A stretch of DNA of 64,000 nt, from contig JACJID010000002.1 of assembly GCA_014138725.1 (NCBI GenBank), positions 1,254,001 through 1,318,000 of the forward strand, read 5' to 3'. Shown here piece after piece: positions 56,461 to 63,252 of the stretch. The stretch is from Kutzneria viridogrisea (GTDB lineage Bacteria > Actinomycetota > Actinomycetes > Mycobacteriales > Pseudonocardiaceae). Made by a program: the position numbers and the translations under genes. Below the pieces are notes generated by a model that worked only from the letters and a program-made list of their open reading frames with translations, searched no databases and was not told where the DNA came from. The first letter of the stretch is position 1. The number at the start of each line of letters is the position of its first letter.

Positions 56461-56933
56461 GGGTGTCCATCCCGTCCGTAAATCCACGCGTCGCCGTGGG
56501 TGGTGCCGTATTTCGGTACAGCAATCCGGTTGCGTGACCGCAGGTCCGCCAGAATTTGCGTCAACTGCTCCTCCAGCTCGGCCACCGTGCGCCGTGCGAG
56601 CACATCGTCATAATTCGACCGAGTCGGGCGCGGCGCTCGGTCACGAGGCCCCAGGCGGCGCCGTGTGGGCAGTTTTTTCAGGTCGGCGCGGCGGGCTGGG
56701 ACACCGTGCTGTGGGCAGTCCCATTCCTCGGGCACGCCGTCCAGCGAGTTGCCCGGATCAGTGATCTCGACGGCGAAGGTCCGCCTAAACTCGTGGCCCC
56801 CACCCTCGCGCAGCCCGGGACAGCGATAGACCTGTTGGAATCGGTCCGCCTGGTTATTGGGGTCGTCGCGTTGCAGTGCGAACAGGCCGCGCCCCTGCCC
56901 CTGCACGGCCGGTGCGGTACGGATGATCGTCAC
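56457..56933 (-). CDS. RbpA-like RNA polymerase-binding protein, phage-encoded
   Basis: A 158-residue protein that follows the RbpA plan. VYRCPGLREGGGHEFRRTFAVE and EEWDCPQHGVPARRAD match the zinc-binding core domain (Cys and His in the YRCPxGHEF...WECRxHG pattern). RSNYDDVLARRTVAELEEQL, TQILADLR match the sigma-interaction helix of RbpA (THWDMLLERRSxxELExLL). The basic linker (KKLPTRRRLGPRDRAP) is also in place. RbpA binds RNA polymerase and sigma and stabilises open complexes. A phage version could redirect host polymerase. It lies between winged-helix genes in one operon. Confidence 0.82.
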   Translation of the reverse strand: MTIIRTAPAVQGQGRGLFALQRDDPNNQADRFQQVYRCPGLREGGGHEFRRTFAVEITDPGNSLDGVPEEWDCPQHGVPARRADLKKLPTRRRLGPRDRAPRPTRSNYDDVLARRTVAELEEQLTQILADLRSRNRIAVPKYGTTHGDAWIYGRDGHP

Positions 56934-57310
56934 GTTGTCCTCCTATTCGTCACCGGAGGGAAACCCAATTCGGTGAGGCGCTTTTCGATCCGCCGGTTAT
57001 CCACCGGCCTATCCAGCCGCTCACGAACCTGTCGCAGGCCAGCGGTAGTGATGTTGAAGAAATAGTTCTGGTTTCGGTTGACCACCTCCACCAGTCCTAC
57101 GCCAATCAGTGTTCTGATAATCTCGCCGATCACGGGGCGGCGCATTCGCGTCTTGGTGGTCAGGTTGTCCATGCCAGCCATGTCGTAACCCATCCTGTGA
57201 ACGACAGCGAGGATCACCTCAGCGTCATCTGACAGGGCCATGCCCGCTCCGTTGGGGATTCGTGTGGTGAGTGTGGGACTTGTTGTGCTGTAGGCAGTTC
57301 GGACGTTCAT
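56930..57310 (-). CDS. winged-helix protein
   Basis: A 126-residue protein, ATG at 57,310 overlapping the previous stop. A winged-helix core is visible: DAEVILAVVHRMGYDMAGM, NLTTKTRMRRPVIGEIIRTL and VGLVEVVNRNQNYFFNITTA, then GLRQVRERL. It resembles small MarR/ArsR-type DNA-binding domains. The longer reading upstream to 57,400 is ignored. Confidence 0.6.
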   Translation of the reverse strand: MNVRTAYSTTSPTLTTRIPNGAGMALSDDAEVILAVVHRMGYDMAGMDNLTTKTRMRRPVIGEIIRTLIGVGLVEVVNRNQNYFFNITTAGLRQVRERLDRPVDNRRIEKRLTELGFPPVTNRRTT

Positions 57311-57687
57311 GGCCAGTCCGCGGGAGGTTCGCGAGGTAGGCCGTACTCCAGGACCGTCCAGTGCTCGCCGCCACCGTGGACCATGTCGACGCGCAGGCAC
57401 CCGGTCATCTCCAGTGCCACCGCCGCCTCTTGGATGCGCTCCATGCTGGACAGCTCGTAATACTCCAGATTATCGATTATTTTCTGAAATTCGACGTCAC
57501 GAACGTCAAGGTCGGCCATTGTCGCCAAATCGCGGTATAGCGTCAGCGCGGCCGGTGGATGCTCGGGCTGGCATAGCATTTGGTAAATGGTGCCCAATAT
57601 CGTCCCTGGCGGGAATCGCCTGAGGTGGTTGGGTGTGGGCTCCAGCGTCACTCTGTCCGGTAGTGGCGCACGCTCAGGGTTGGCCAT
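57307..57687 (-). CDS. hypothetical protein, possible winged-helix partner
   Basis: A 126-residue protein with helices typical of a small regulatory fold (RDLATMADLDVRDVEFQKII, SSMERIQEAAVALEMTGCLR) and a final strand pair (HWTVLEYGLP) that could be a wing. No firm family. ATGA overlaps join it to both neighbours. Confidence 0.55.
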   Translation of the reverse strand: MANPERAPLPDRVTLEPTPNHLRRFPPGTILGTIYQMLCQPEHPPAALTLYRDLATMADLDVRDVEFQKIIDNLEYYELSSMERIQEAAVALEMTGCLRVDMVHGGGEHWTVLEYGLPREPPADWP

Positions 57688-57690
57688 TGC

Positions 57691-57942
57691 TTACATCCTC
57701 GCGATCTTGTCGCGGTACTCGTCAACAGCGTAATTTATGGACGGAAGCCACTTCGTGTAGAGGGTGACGAAATGCTCGAAAATGGTGCCGCTCATTTGCG
57801 CTGTCAGACCGTAGCCGAGCACCTGGTCGCACCCGCGAAGAATCTTCTCCAACTCGAATGCGCGATCCTCGAATTGACTGAGGCCAATTGTCAATTCGGC
57901 TAGGTGGCCGAGTGCCACCCCTTTGACTTCCTCAATCGACAA
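57691..57942 (-). CDS. small helical protein
   Basis: An 83-residue helical protein: VKGVALGHLAELTIGLSQFE, DRAFELEKILRGCDQVLG and FEHFVTLYTKWLPSINYAVD. It may form a helical bundle. No function known. Its AT-richer sequence differs from the structural genes. Confidence 0.55.
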   Translation of the reverse strand: MSIEEVKGVALGHLAELTIGLSQFEDRAFELEKILRGCDQVLGYGLTAQMSGTIFEHFVTLYTKWLPSINYAVDEYRDKIARM

Positions 57943-58159
57943 GTTCGCCCCGTTCGGCTTTCTGGGCCTCCAGTTCCCTCATGGCTGCGAGCGCTAATCC
58001 TGAGACGGCAATCAGCTTGCGAAACTGGTCGGGCGTATAGAGCAGCACGGTCGGGTATTCGCCGCTCCCGATGCGCAATTCGGCCTGATCGTGACTGATT
58101 GCCTTGAATGTGATATCTCTCATTTCCCCGCTCATTTCTAACTTATTTTCATCTGGCAT
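57932..58159 (-). CDS. small acidic phage protein
   Basis: A 75-residue protein starting MPDENKLEMSGEMRDITFKA, with a beta part (AELRIGSGEYPTVLLYTPDQ) and a C-terminal helix (SGLALAAMRELEAQKAERG). The upstream extension to 58,351 lies in another gene's frame and is ignored. Overlaps both neighbours. Confidence 0.6.
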   Translation of the reverse strand: MPDENKLEMSGEMRDITFKAISHDQAELRIGSGEYPTVLLYTPDQFRKLIAVSGLALAAMRELEAQKAERGELVD

Positions 58160-58371
58160 TCGAGGCACACGCGGTGGGCCAGCACCGTCACGGGCGACAC
58201 AACACCGGGCCAGGTCTCCGGATCGTGCGCCGGGCCAGCCGCAGCCATACCGCACCCTGAGCGCCACAGGGCGCCCCCACCGACCGAGCGAGGGGCATCC
58301 GTGTCGGGTACCGCGTGGAGGATGTGCCGCGCGTACATGCCCGTCCGCCACGTCACCTCGGTCTGCTGCAC
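58138..58371 (-). CDS. small zinc-binding-like protein
   Basis: A 77-residue protein with HILHAVPDTDAPRSVGGG early, a central GCG and HRVCLECQMKIS at the end. The HAV...D..APRS opening and a final C-x2-C are typical of a family of short actinophage proteins with a zinc-finger-like fold, several of which occur in this operon. Overlaps the next gene's start by 22 bp. Confidence 0.55.
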   Translation of the reverse strand: MQQTEVTWRTGMYARHILHAVPDTDAPRSVGGGALWRSGCGMAAAGPAHDPETWPGVVSPVTVLAHRVCLECQMKIS

Positions 58372-58390
58372 GGACGCCCCCTCAATCGGG

Positions 58391-58735
58391 CTAGATCAGG
58401 TCCTGGGCCTTGATCACCCGGATTCCCAGCGACTTGAACAAGCGCGCGGCCACGAGGCACAGCGCGCACGCCGGTAAGACCTCACGAAGCGCAGTGAGGG
58501 CGCACGGGTGCGGGCGGGTGCGTCTCAGCTTGCACGCGCACGTGTGCTCGGCGGTGGCCGCGGGCGGACGATCCACGCTGCCACGCGCCAGGTGATACAC
58601 GAGGTCTTCGCCACGGACGAACTTCGGCCGGAACCACCACCACGCCACAGGGTCTACAGGGTCGCAGTCGTGCTCGTCCTCTACCGGGTAGCCGAGCTTC
58701 CACTCAACCCTGTGAAGGTGTCGCAAACGGGTCAC
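58391..58735 (-). CDS. Cys/Trp-rich phage protein
   Basis: A 114-residue protein from a GTG overlapping the previous stop (GTGA). It has VEWKLGYPVEDEHDCDPVDP, then AWWWFRPKFVRGED, TCACKLRRTRPHPCALTALR and LPACALCLVAARL. The WWWFRP block recurs in modified form in the gene at 59,269 (GWYWFAPDRPHG) and 58,732 (YHWWVPTLP), so these genes are distant relatives. Confidence 0.6.
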   Translation of the reverse strand: MTRLRHLHRVEWKLGYPVEDEHDCDPVDPVAWWWFRPKFVRGEDLVYHLARGSVDRPPAATAEHTCACKLRRTRPHPCALTALREVLPACALCLVAARLFKSLGIRVIKAQDLI

Positions 58736-58980
58736 GGCAGCGGCATGTCGAGCCGTTGCAGGCACGTGGGACAACGTGAGTTTTCCTCGGTGGCGTCCAT
58801 ACTGATGAATGTGCTTATCCTGCAATGGGGTGTGGCGAAGTCGCCCTGTTTCGGCGGGGTGTCCATCCTGTACGCGTGCGCGACACCCGCGACAGCGTGC
58901 GCAACAGGAAGCGTCGGGACCCACCAGTGATAGCCCTCGTCAGGCGCGGGCTGCGGGGATTCGGACTGCGGTACGGCCAT
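58732..58980 (-). CDS. small His/Cys phage protein
   Basis: An 82-residue protein with EGYHWWVPTLPVAHAVAGVA, HAYRMDTPPKQGDFATPHC and SRCPTCLQRLDMP at the end. A single C-x2-C plus several His suggests zinc binding. Overlaps the next gene by GTGA and the previous by 41 bp. Confidence 0.55.
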   Translation of the reverse strand: MAVPQSESPQPAPDEGYHWWVPTLPVAHAVAGVAHAYRMDTPPKQGDFATPHCRISTFISMDATEENSRCPTCLQRLDMPLP

Positions 58981-59272
58981 GAGGATCACTCCGAAATGTC
59001 GAGGTTGCAACGGAAAGCGAGATGCTGGAGGTGCAGACAACAGGGATGCCGTGCCCCCGTCTCTCCAGGATCGTCAGGCAGGGCGCGCAGAACTCGTGTG
59101 GCCCGACCACGTGCTGATCTTCGGCGCGCAGGTACTCCTCGCCGCACACCGCGTCATAGATCAGGTACAGGTCACTGCTCACCTGCTCCCACGGTGCCGC
59201 GTGCACTGGGAGCCAGTCTGTGTGTCGGGGCAGCAGCGGCTGAGCCCGGAACCACGTCCAGCGGCCCCTCAC
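58940..59272 (-). CDS. small Cys-containing phage protein
   Basis: A 110-residue protein from a GTG overlapping the previous stop. It has WTWFRAQPLLPRHTDWLPVH, DLYLIYDAVCGEEYLRAEDQ and EFCAPCLTILERRG. The C-terminal 25 residues overlap the following gene. It resembles its neighbours in Trp-rich start and C-x2-C end. Confidence 0.55.
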   Translation of the reverse strand: MRGRWTWFRAQPLLPRHTDWLPVHAAPWEQVSSDLYLIYDAVCGEEYLRAEDQHVVGPHEFCAPCLTILERRGHGIPVVCTSSISLSVATSTFRSDPHGRTAVRIPAARA

Positions 59273-59535
59273 AGCAACACGCCCTCACCCGAGAACACGA
59301 AATCAAGGCACACCGGGCACGGCTTGATCTTCCGAGACAGGGACTGATCGATGTCCGGACCCAGCACGCGCTTGCACCCGGTGAAATACCCGAGGACCGG
59401 CTCAGGATCCCGCACATAGAAGATCGTCGTCACGTGCAGGAGTCGGTACACCGGGTCATAGATCCCGTGTGGACGATCCGGGGCGAACCAATACCACCCG
59501 ATCGGGCTGGCAGGGACGTGCAGGGGTTCGGTCAT
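59269..59535 (-). CDS. small Cys-containing phage protein
   Basis: An 88-residue protein with a consensus GGAGG before the ATG at 59,535. It has SPIGWYWFAPDRPHGIYDPV, a beta-rich middle (LHVTTIFYVRDPEPVLGYFT), and KIKPCPVCLDFVF at the end. It is probably the first well-translated gene of the Cys-rich group of the leftward operon. Confidence 0.6.
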   Translation of the reverse strand: MTEPLHVPASPIGWYWFAPDRPHGIYDPVYRLLHVTTIFYVRDPEPVLGYFTGCKRVLGPDIDQSLSRKIKPCPVCLDFVFSGEGVLL

Positions 59536-60587
59536 ACCGCCCTCCGATACTGGGACACGGCGACGGCGCGGGCCGGGTGCACCATGCGCGCCGCCGCCGT
59601 GAGCTGAGCACCCCGTCGGACACCCGGACACCCCGCTACCAGCGTCACGGGAGCCCGACGGGGCACGGAGCCACCTACGCGCACGCCAGGAGCCGAAGCG
59701 GCGCACACGCGGGCAGCGGATCGGCGCACAGGAACTCCCGCTGCCGATCGAAACGGGCCGCCGCCCCGTCGCCGGGAGCTACCGGCGTGTCGATCACCGG
59801 ACCCTCGACCTGACGCGAGCGGGACGGCGGCGTCCACGGTGCAATCCGCACCCTGACCAACAGGTGCGCCGTGGACAGGTCGACCGGGGGACAGCCCGAT
59901 CGACGTTAGGGGGCTGCCCGTGCCCCGGGCGCCCGACACTGCGTCACTAGTGGCGGACATGACACGGGCAGCCGGACCGGAGGTAAAGGACGGAAAGCCT
60001 CCGGCAGACCTGGAGGAGCTGCCCCGGGGAACGCTGGGGGAGGGCGGTATCGCGTCCCCCGGGACAGCCCGGTGCCGACCGCAGGGCATGGGGGTCGTAA
60101 CTGCGGCCGACATCTGAGGGACCCTGCGACCGGGGCACACCGCGCCCCGCCCCGGTCGCAGGGTCAGGCCAGGTACCGCCGTACCTGACCGGTGGCTGCC
60201 CATATCGGGGTTGGTCACCGCGGCGGTGGCGACCTGGACAGCCAGGGCAGGGGGCCGCTGACGGGACGCGCGGCGGCGCATCCGGGCCAGTTGTCCCCGG
60301 TGGTTGAGGGTGCAGCACGCGCGACGCCGCGGATCAGCCTCGCGGGGGTGGGGCTGCTCGCACAGCGGGGGGACGTCGCCGGGGACTGTGCCGCTCAGGA
60401 GCACGAGGAGCAGCGCGAGGGCTGCGGCGCACACAGCGGGGCGGCCTCCGCGGATGTGTGCTCGGCAGGTGCCCTGTTCGCCGTAGATCAGGTGCACGTT
60501 GGTCACGGCTGCACCGACCAGGACCACCAGGAACAGTGCGGCGGTTGCGATGCACAGGGCCGCGACCAGCGGGGGCGGGTTACGCAT
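59532..60587 (-). CDS. two-span membrane protein with long doubtful C-terminal extension
   Basis: The 351-residue frame starts with an ATG that overlaps the previous stop. Residues 1-75 look genuine: two membrane segments (LVAALCIATAALFLVVLVGA and VCAAALALLLVLLSG) around a short loop with a Cys. Beyond about residue 110 the sequence is Arg/Ser/Pro-rich low complexity that runs through two hairpins and an opposing small gene. The true protein is probably much shorter, its stop lost or the frame shifted. The membrane part could be holin-like. Confidence 0.45.
   Translation of the reverse strand: MRNPPPLVAALCIATAALFLVVLVGAAVTNVHLIYGEQGTCRAHIRGGRPAVCAAALALLLVLLSGTVPGDVPPLCEQPHPREADPRRRACCTLNHRGQLARMRRRASRQRPPALAVQVATAAVTNPDMGSHRSGTAVPGLTLRPGRGAVCPGRRVPQMSAAVTTPMPCGRHRAVPGDAIPPSPSVPRGSSSRSAGGFPSFTSGPAARVMSATSDAVSGARGTGSPLTSIGLSPGRPVHGAPVGQGADCTVDAAVPLASGRGSGDRHAGSSRRRGGGPFRSAAGVPVRRSAARVCAASAPGVRVGGSVPRRAPVTLVAGCPGVRRGAQLTAAARMVHPARAVAVSQYRRAV
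59675..59860 (-). CDS. possible small phage protein
   Basis: A 61-residue frame with IAPWTPPSRSRQVEGPVIDT and a C-terminal FLCADPLPACAPLRLLACA. The start would be a TTG or an internal GTG, without a strong ribosome-binding site. It reads like a short conserved actinophage protein, but the evidence is limited. The rest of 59,536-59,919 holds no other supported feature. Confidence 0.4.
   Translation of the reverse strand: MVRVRIAPWTPPSRSRQVEGPVIDTPVAPGDGAAARFDRQREFLCADPLPACAPLRLLACA
59920..60117 (+). CDS. possible small phage protein on the plus strand
   Basis: A 65-residue protein from a GTG with AGGGGG upstream, acidic, with the stop directly followed by a 17-bp hairpin. It points against the surrounding leftward genes. 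The ribosome-binding site and the terminator are the support; the protein has no known motif. Confidence 0.45.
   Translation: MPRAPDTASLVADMTRAAGPEVKDGKPPADLEELPRGTLGEGGIASPGTARCRPQGMGVVTAADI
60120..60165. terminator. strong hairpin after the small plus-strand gene
   Basis: GACCCTGCGACCGGGGC (60,120-60,136) pairs perfectly with 60,149-60,165, a 17-bp stem with a 12-base loop. A second small hairpin CAGGTAC-CGCC-GTACCTG follows at about 60,170-60,187. Together they could stop transcription from either direction. Confidence 0.6.
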
Positions 60588-60759
60588 CGCCGTCACGCTC
60601 CTCGACAAGGGCAGCGTCCACCGTGCTGATGGTCTGACGGAGTCGTGTGCGCCGTGCTCGCCACTGGGCGACGACGTAGCCGACCAGGTCCACCGTCCAC
60701 AGCACGGCCACTAGCCACAACGCGCAGATGTATAGGGGCACGAGCGGATCACTGGCCAC
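60580..60759 (-). CDS. small single-span membrane protein, 59 aa
   Basis: A 59-residue protein with a consensus GGAGG before the GTG at 60,759. One membrane helix (VPLYICALWLVAVLWTVDLVG) is followed by a charged amphipathic helix (AQWRARRTRLRQTISTVDAA). Its stop overlaps the ATG of the next membrane gene, so the two are a coupled membrane pair at the head of the leftward operon. Confidence 0.6.
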   Translation of the reverse strand: MASDPLVPLYICALWLVAVLWTVDLVGYVVAQWRARRTRLRQTISTVDAALVEERDGDA

Positions 60760-61014
60760 GGTGCACCTCCCCGGTTGCTGATGTTGCTGATGACCTGTCC
60801 CGCGCCGCGTGGGCCTGTGACAGCGAGCAACGCGGGACAGGCCCCCGGTCTAGCATGTGTCCTGAGGACACAGACCTGAGCGACCGGGCACGAGGAAACT
60901 ACCCCAGGAAGTTTCCTGAAGGCGATGCCTCAACCGGGGGAATCTGGTCGCTACTCCTCAAGACGGCAGGGCACACTGTCCGTGACAGGCACCGTGACGG
61001 AAGGACTCACTCAG
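60760..61014. promoter_or_regulatory. divergent regulatory region with three inverted repeats
   Basis: Between the leftward membrane genes and the rightward DUF5753 gene lie CCTGTCCCGCG/CGCGGGACAGG (60,794-60,804 and 60,831-60,841), the palindrome TGTGTCCT-G-AGGACACA (60,856-60,872) next to a TAGCAT -10-like element, and AGGAAACT/AGTTTCCT (60,893-60,900 and 60,910-60,917). These are likely operators for the XRE-DUF5753 protein encoded next to them. Confidence 0.55.
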
Positions 61015-61908
61015 ATGGCCCACTCTCCCGGCCGCACTGTCCTGCGGCGGCAACTCGGGCGTGAGCTGAGGCGGCTGCGGGAGGCCGCTGGCAAGACTGT
61101 TGAAGACGCTGCCGAGTGGGCAGGAGTCCAGAAGCCGACCATCAGCAAGATGGAGAATGGCCGTCAGGCGATCCGGCCGACGAACGTCCGATTGCTGGCC
61201 CAGCTTTACGGCGCCTCGGAGGAGTTGACTGCTGACCTTCTCAAGCGTGCGGCAGAGTCTACTGAGCCAAGTCCGTGGGCCGCATATGCAGACACCATGC
61301 CTGACTCGTTCACTCGCTACGCAGAGCTTGAAGCCGATACGGTCAGAATCGACGGCTACGACACCGAGCTTGTACCTGGACTGCTCCAGTCAGAGGGCTA
61401 CATCGAGGCGGTAGTCCGCGCGGCCAGGCCAGGGATCACTGATGCTGCCTTGGCTAAATCGGTCAACTTTCGACTCGCTCGACAACACCGCCTGTTGGAC
61501 AAGAACCCGCCTCGGCTGCGGTTTGTCCTCAATGAGGGTGTGTTGCTGCGCCGAGTCGGAGGTTTGGAGACCTACAGCGAACAGTTGCGGGCGCTGATCG
61601 AGGCCAACGAGCGCAGCTACGTTGATCTTCACGTCCTGCCGTTCGCGGTTGGCGAGCACCCGGCCATGGGCTCTTCGTTCAAGGTCTTGGAGTTCACTGA
61701 TCATGAACTGGACTTCGTGTACCTGGAGAACAACTCCGGAGCTACCTATCTCGAAGGCGTGGAGGACCGTGACGAGTACCGCCACATCATGGACCGGCTC
61801 GTCGGGCTCTCGGATGACAGTCAGGCAACGAGCGAGCGGCTCGCTAAGCTTGTAGAGACCTGTGACAGCGAGCGAAAGGGGTACGGGGATGACTCCGGAC
61901 CTCATTGA
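61015..61908 (+). CDS. XRE HTH regulator with DUF5753 domain (Scr1/WhiJ-like)
   Basis: A 297-residue protein. The N-terminal XRE domain has LGRELRRLREAAGKTVEDAA, WAGVQKPTISKMENGRQA and VRLLAQLYGASEEL. The C-terminal DUF5753 domain has DTELVPGLLQSEGYIEAVVR, LDKNPPRLRFVLNEGVLLRR, LHVLPFAVGEHPAMGSSFKV and FVYLENNSGATYLE. In actinomycetes such proteins pair with a DUF397 protein and act as developmental regulators or toxin-antitoxin-like modules. The DUF397 gene follows with a 20-bp overlap. The ATG at 61,015 gives the standard N-terminus. Confidence 0.9.
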   Translation: MAHSPGRTVLRRQLGRELRRLREAAGKTVEDAAEWAGVQKPTISKMENGRQAIRPTNVRLLAQLYGASEELTADLLKRAAESTEPSPWAAYADTMPDSFTRYAELEADTVRIDGYDTELVPGLLQSEGYIEAVVRAARPGITDAALAKSVNFRLARQHRLLDKNPPRLRFVLNEGVLLRRVGGLETYSEQLRALIEANERSYVDLHVLPFAVGEHPAMGSSFKVLEFTDHELDFVYLENNSGATYLEGVEDRDEYRHIMDRLVGLSDDSQATSERLAKLVETCDSERKGYGDDSGPH

Positions 61909-62107
61909 GGAACTATCAAATGCCGTGTGGGTCAAATCGACACAAAGCAACGGCCAAGGTGCCGAATGTGTCGAGACGGCGCGTTTAACGCACGCGAAGG
62001 CAATCCGTGATTCCAAGAACAAGAGCGGCGGAGTGCTGATCTTCAGTGACCGCGCGTTCGACACCTTCATTCAGGGTGCTAAGGCTGGAGATTTCGGGCC
62101 AGCCTGA
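61889..62107 (+). CDS. DUF397 protein, partner of the DUF5753 regulator
   Basis: A 72-residue DUF397 protein: NAVWVKSTQSNGQGAECVET, then AIRDSKNKSGGVLIFSDRAF and DTFIQGAKAGDFG, i.e. the WxKSxxS, RDSK and W/F-xxF-xxGxKxGxF blocks. AAAGGGG lies upstream of the ATG. It is thought to bind and modulate its DUF5753 partner. Confidence 0.88.
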   Translation: MTPDLIEELSNAVWVKSTQSNGQGAECVETARLTHAKAIRDSKNKSGGVLIFSDRAFDTFIQGAKAGDFGPA

Positions 62108-62119
62108 CCGATCGACGAC

Positions 62120-62152
62120 GCGGCCCCCGGCAGAGCTGTTGCCGGGGGCCGC
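62120..62152 (+). terminator. terminator-like hairpin after DUF397
   Basis: GCGGCCCCCGGCA (62,120-62,132) and TGCCGGGGGCCGC (62,140-62,152) form a perfect 13-bp stem with a 7-base loop, thirteen bases after the DUF397 stop. Confidence 0.65.
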
Positions 62153-62253
62153 TCCATGTCCATCTTGCACTCGTTCGGCGGCTGCCACCCGACGCCGCGC
62201 CGCGCCACGATCAGACCGGGGAGGGCACCCCACACACAGAGAGAGCTACGACC

Positions 62254-62496
62254 ATGAGCGACCTCTACAAGATCGACCTCACGGCAACCGCGAGCCGGTA
62301 CTGCGGCGGCAACACCGGCGACCAGTCGGGCGACGGTCAGGAGTCGTGCGTGATGTTCGCGCCGGTCCCGGGCGTGGACGGCGCGCTGGCACTGACCGAC
62401 AGCAAGCGCCCAGAGGCGGGCGAGCTGCGGTTCACCGCGGCTGAGTTGGACGCGTTCGTGACCGGCTACGTGCGTGAGCGTGGCCTCGCGCTCTGA
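62254..62496 (+). CDS. second DUF397-type protein
   Basis: An 80-residue protein with CVMFAPVPGVDGALALTDSK, RPEAGELRFTAAELDAF and VTGYVRERGLAL. It keeps the DUF397 skeleton (Cys-Val, DSK, F-T-x-x-E-x-x-A-F) but lacks the WxKSxxS start, having TATASRYCGGNTGDQSG in its place. It has its own hairpin-bounded transcription unit. It might compete with the first DUF397 for the DUF5753 protein. Confidence 0.72.
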   Translation: MSDLYKIDLTATASRYCGGNTGDQSGDGQESCVMFAPVPGVDGALALTDSKRPEAGELRFTAAELDAFVTGYVRERGLAL

Positions 62497-62519
62497 CGCC
62501 TGAGCGTTAGCTAGGGTGG

Positions 62520-62549
62520 CCCCGCACCTGCAACCGTGGGTGCGGGGTC
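62520..62549 (+). terminator. hairpin after the second DUF397 gene
   Basis: CCCCGCACC and GGTGCGGGG form a 9-bp stem about 25 bp downstream of the stop. It marks the end of the small unit and lies just before the gene at 62,571. Confidence 0.5.
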
Positions 62550-62570
62550 GTCTCACACGTGGGGTAGCGC

Positions 62571-62990
62571 ATGGCAGAGCTGCACTGGCACGGATTTTAT
62601 TCGGCTGTCGACGGAAACACCATCAAACCCGGCGGTCAGCCTGAACGCAGCTATGGCGACCCCAGTTTCCAGTCAAACGAAATCGTGCCGAACGTCACGC
62701 ACCATTGGCTGTATCGCTCTCGGCAAGTCAAGGGCACATTTCGCGAGGTCAGCAAGGCTACGGAATGGCTGGCCCAGCAATACGCCCAGAACGTTGCGCC
62801 GTTGCTCCCGCGGGAACCAGTGGTCGCACCGTTGGATGTCCGTCTCGACTACGCATCCAAAATGCTGCCTGCCGGGACAGACGTCGTGTGGGGTTTCTGG
62901 CTGTCCACCGGGCGGTTTGCGTCCGTCAACATGATCTGTTGCCCGAACCGCGACGGTGACGCCCCGTGCCCGACGGGCGGGCGTGTGTGA
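62571..62990 (+). CDS. hypothetical phage protein
   Basis: A 139-residue protein with HWHGFYSAVDGNTIKPGG, HHWLYRSRQVKGTFREVSKA, WLAQQYAQNVAPLLPREP and VVWGFWLSTGRFASVNMICC. It is rich in Trp and Tyr, and has two late Cys residues. No family recognised. It overlaps a ribbon-helix-helix gene by GTGA, an arrangement shared with toxin-antitoxin pairs, but no toxin motif is visible. Confidence 0.6.
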   Translation: MAELHWHGFYSAVDGNTIKPGGQPERSYGDPSFQSNEIVPNVTHHWLYRSRQVKGTFREVSKATEWLAQQYAQNVAPLLPREPVVAPLDVRLDYASKMLPAGTDVVWGFWLSTGRFASVNMICCPNRDGDAPCPTGGRV

Positions 62991-63202
62991 GCGCCGACGT
63001 CCAGCGGCTCACCGTCAACATCCCGGCGTCCACGAAGGCCGCCCTTGACCGGGTGGTCGAGCACGAGACCGTGACGACGACCGAGGCGCTACGGCGGCTG
63101 GTCGCGCTGGGCGACCTCGTTTACGGCACCGTGTGCGGTGACGGCGAGTTGGTGGTTCGCCGCCGCGGCACGGACGACCTAGAGCGTCTGAGGATCATCT
63201 GA
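62987..63202 (+). CDS. ribbon-helix-helix protein
   Basis: A 71-residue protein: DVQRLTVNIPASTKAALDRV, VEHETVTTTEALRRLVALGD, then a strand pair. The first strand (RLTVNIP) and two helices are the ribbon-helix-helix DNA-binding fold of CopG/Arc/antitoxin type. It likely regulates its own operon. GTG start overlaps the previous stop. Confidence 0.75.
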   Translation: MSADVQRLTVNIPASTKAALDRVVEHETVTTTEALRRLVALGDLVYGTVCGDGELVVRRRGTDDLERLRII

Positions 63203-63252
63203 GCCCCCAACTGGCACGGTTTGGCGTGTCCGCTGCCGCTACCGTGACTGGC

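Noticed and set aside
55718-56764. Plus-strand 348-residue frame opposite the HTH and RbpA-like genes
   Set aside because: Ser/Arg-rich shadow protein without a family. The minus-strand genes have clear domains and coupled starts.
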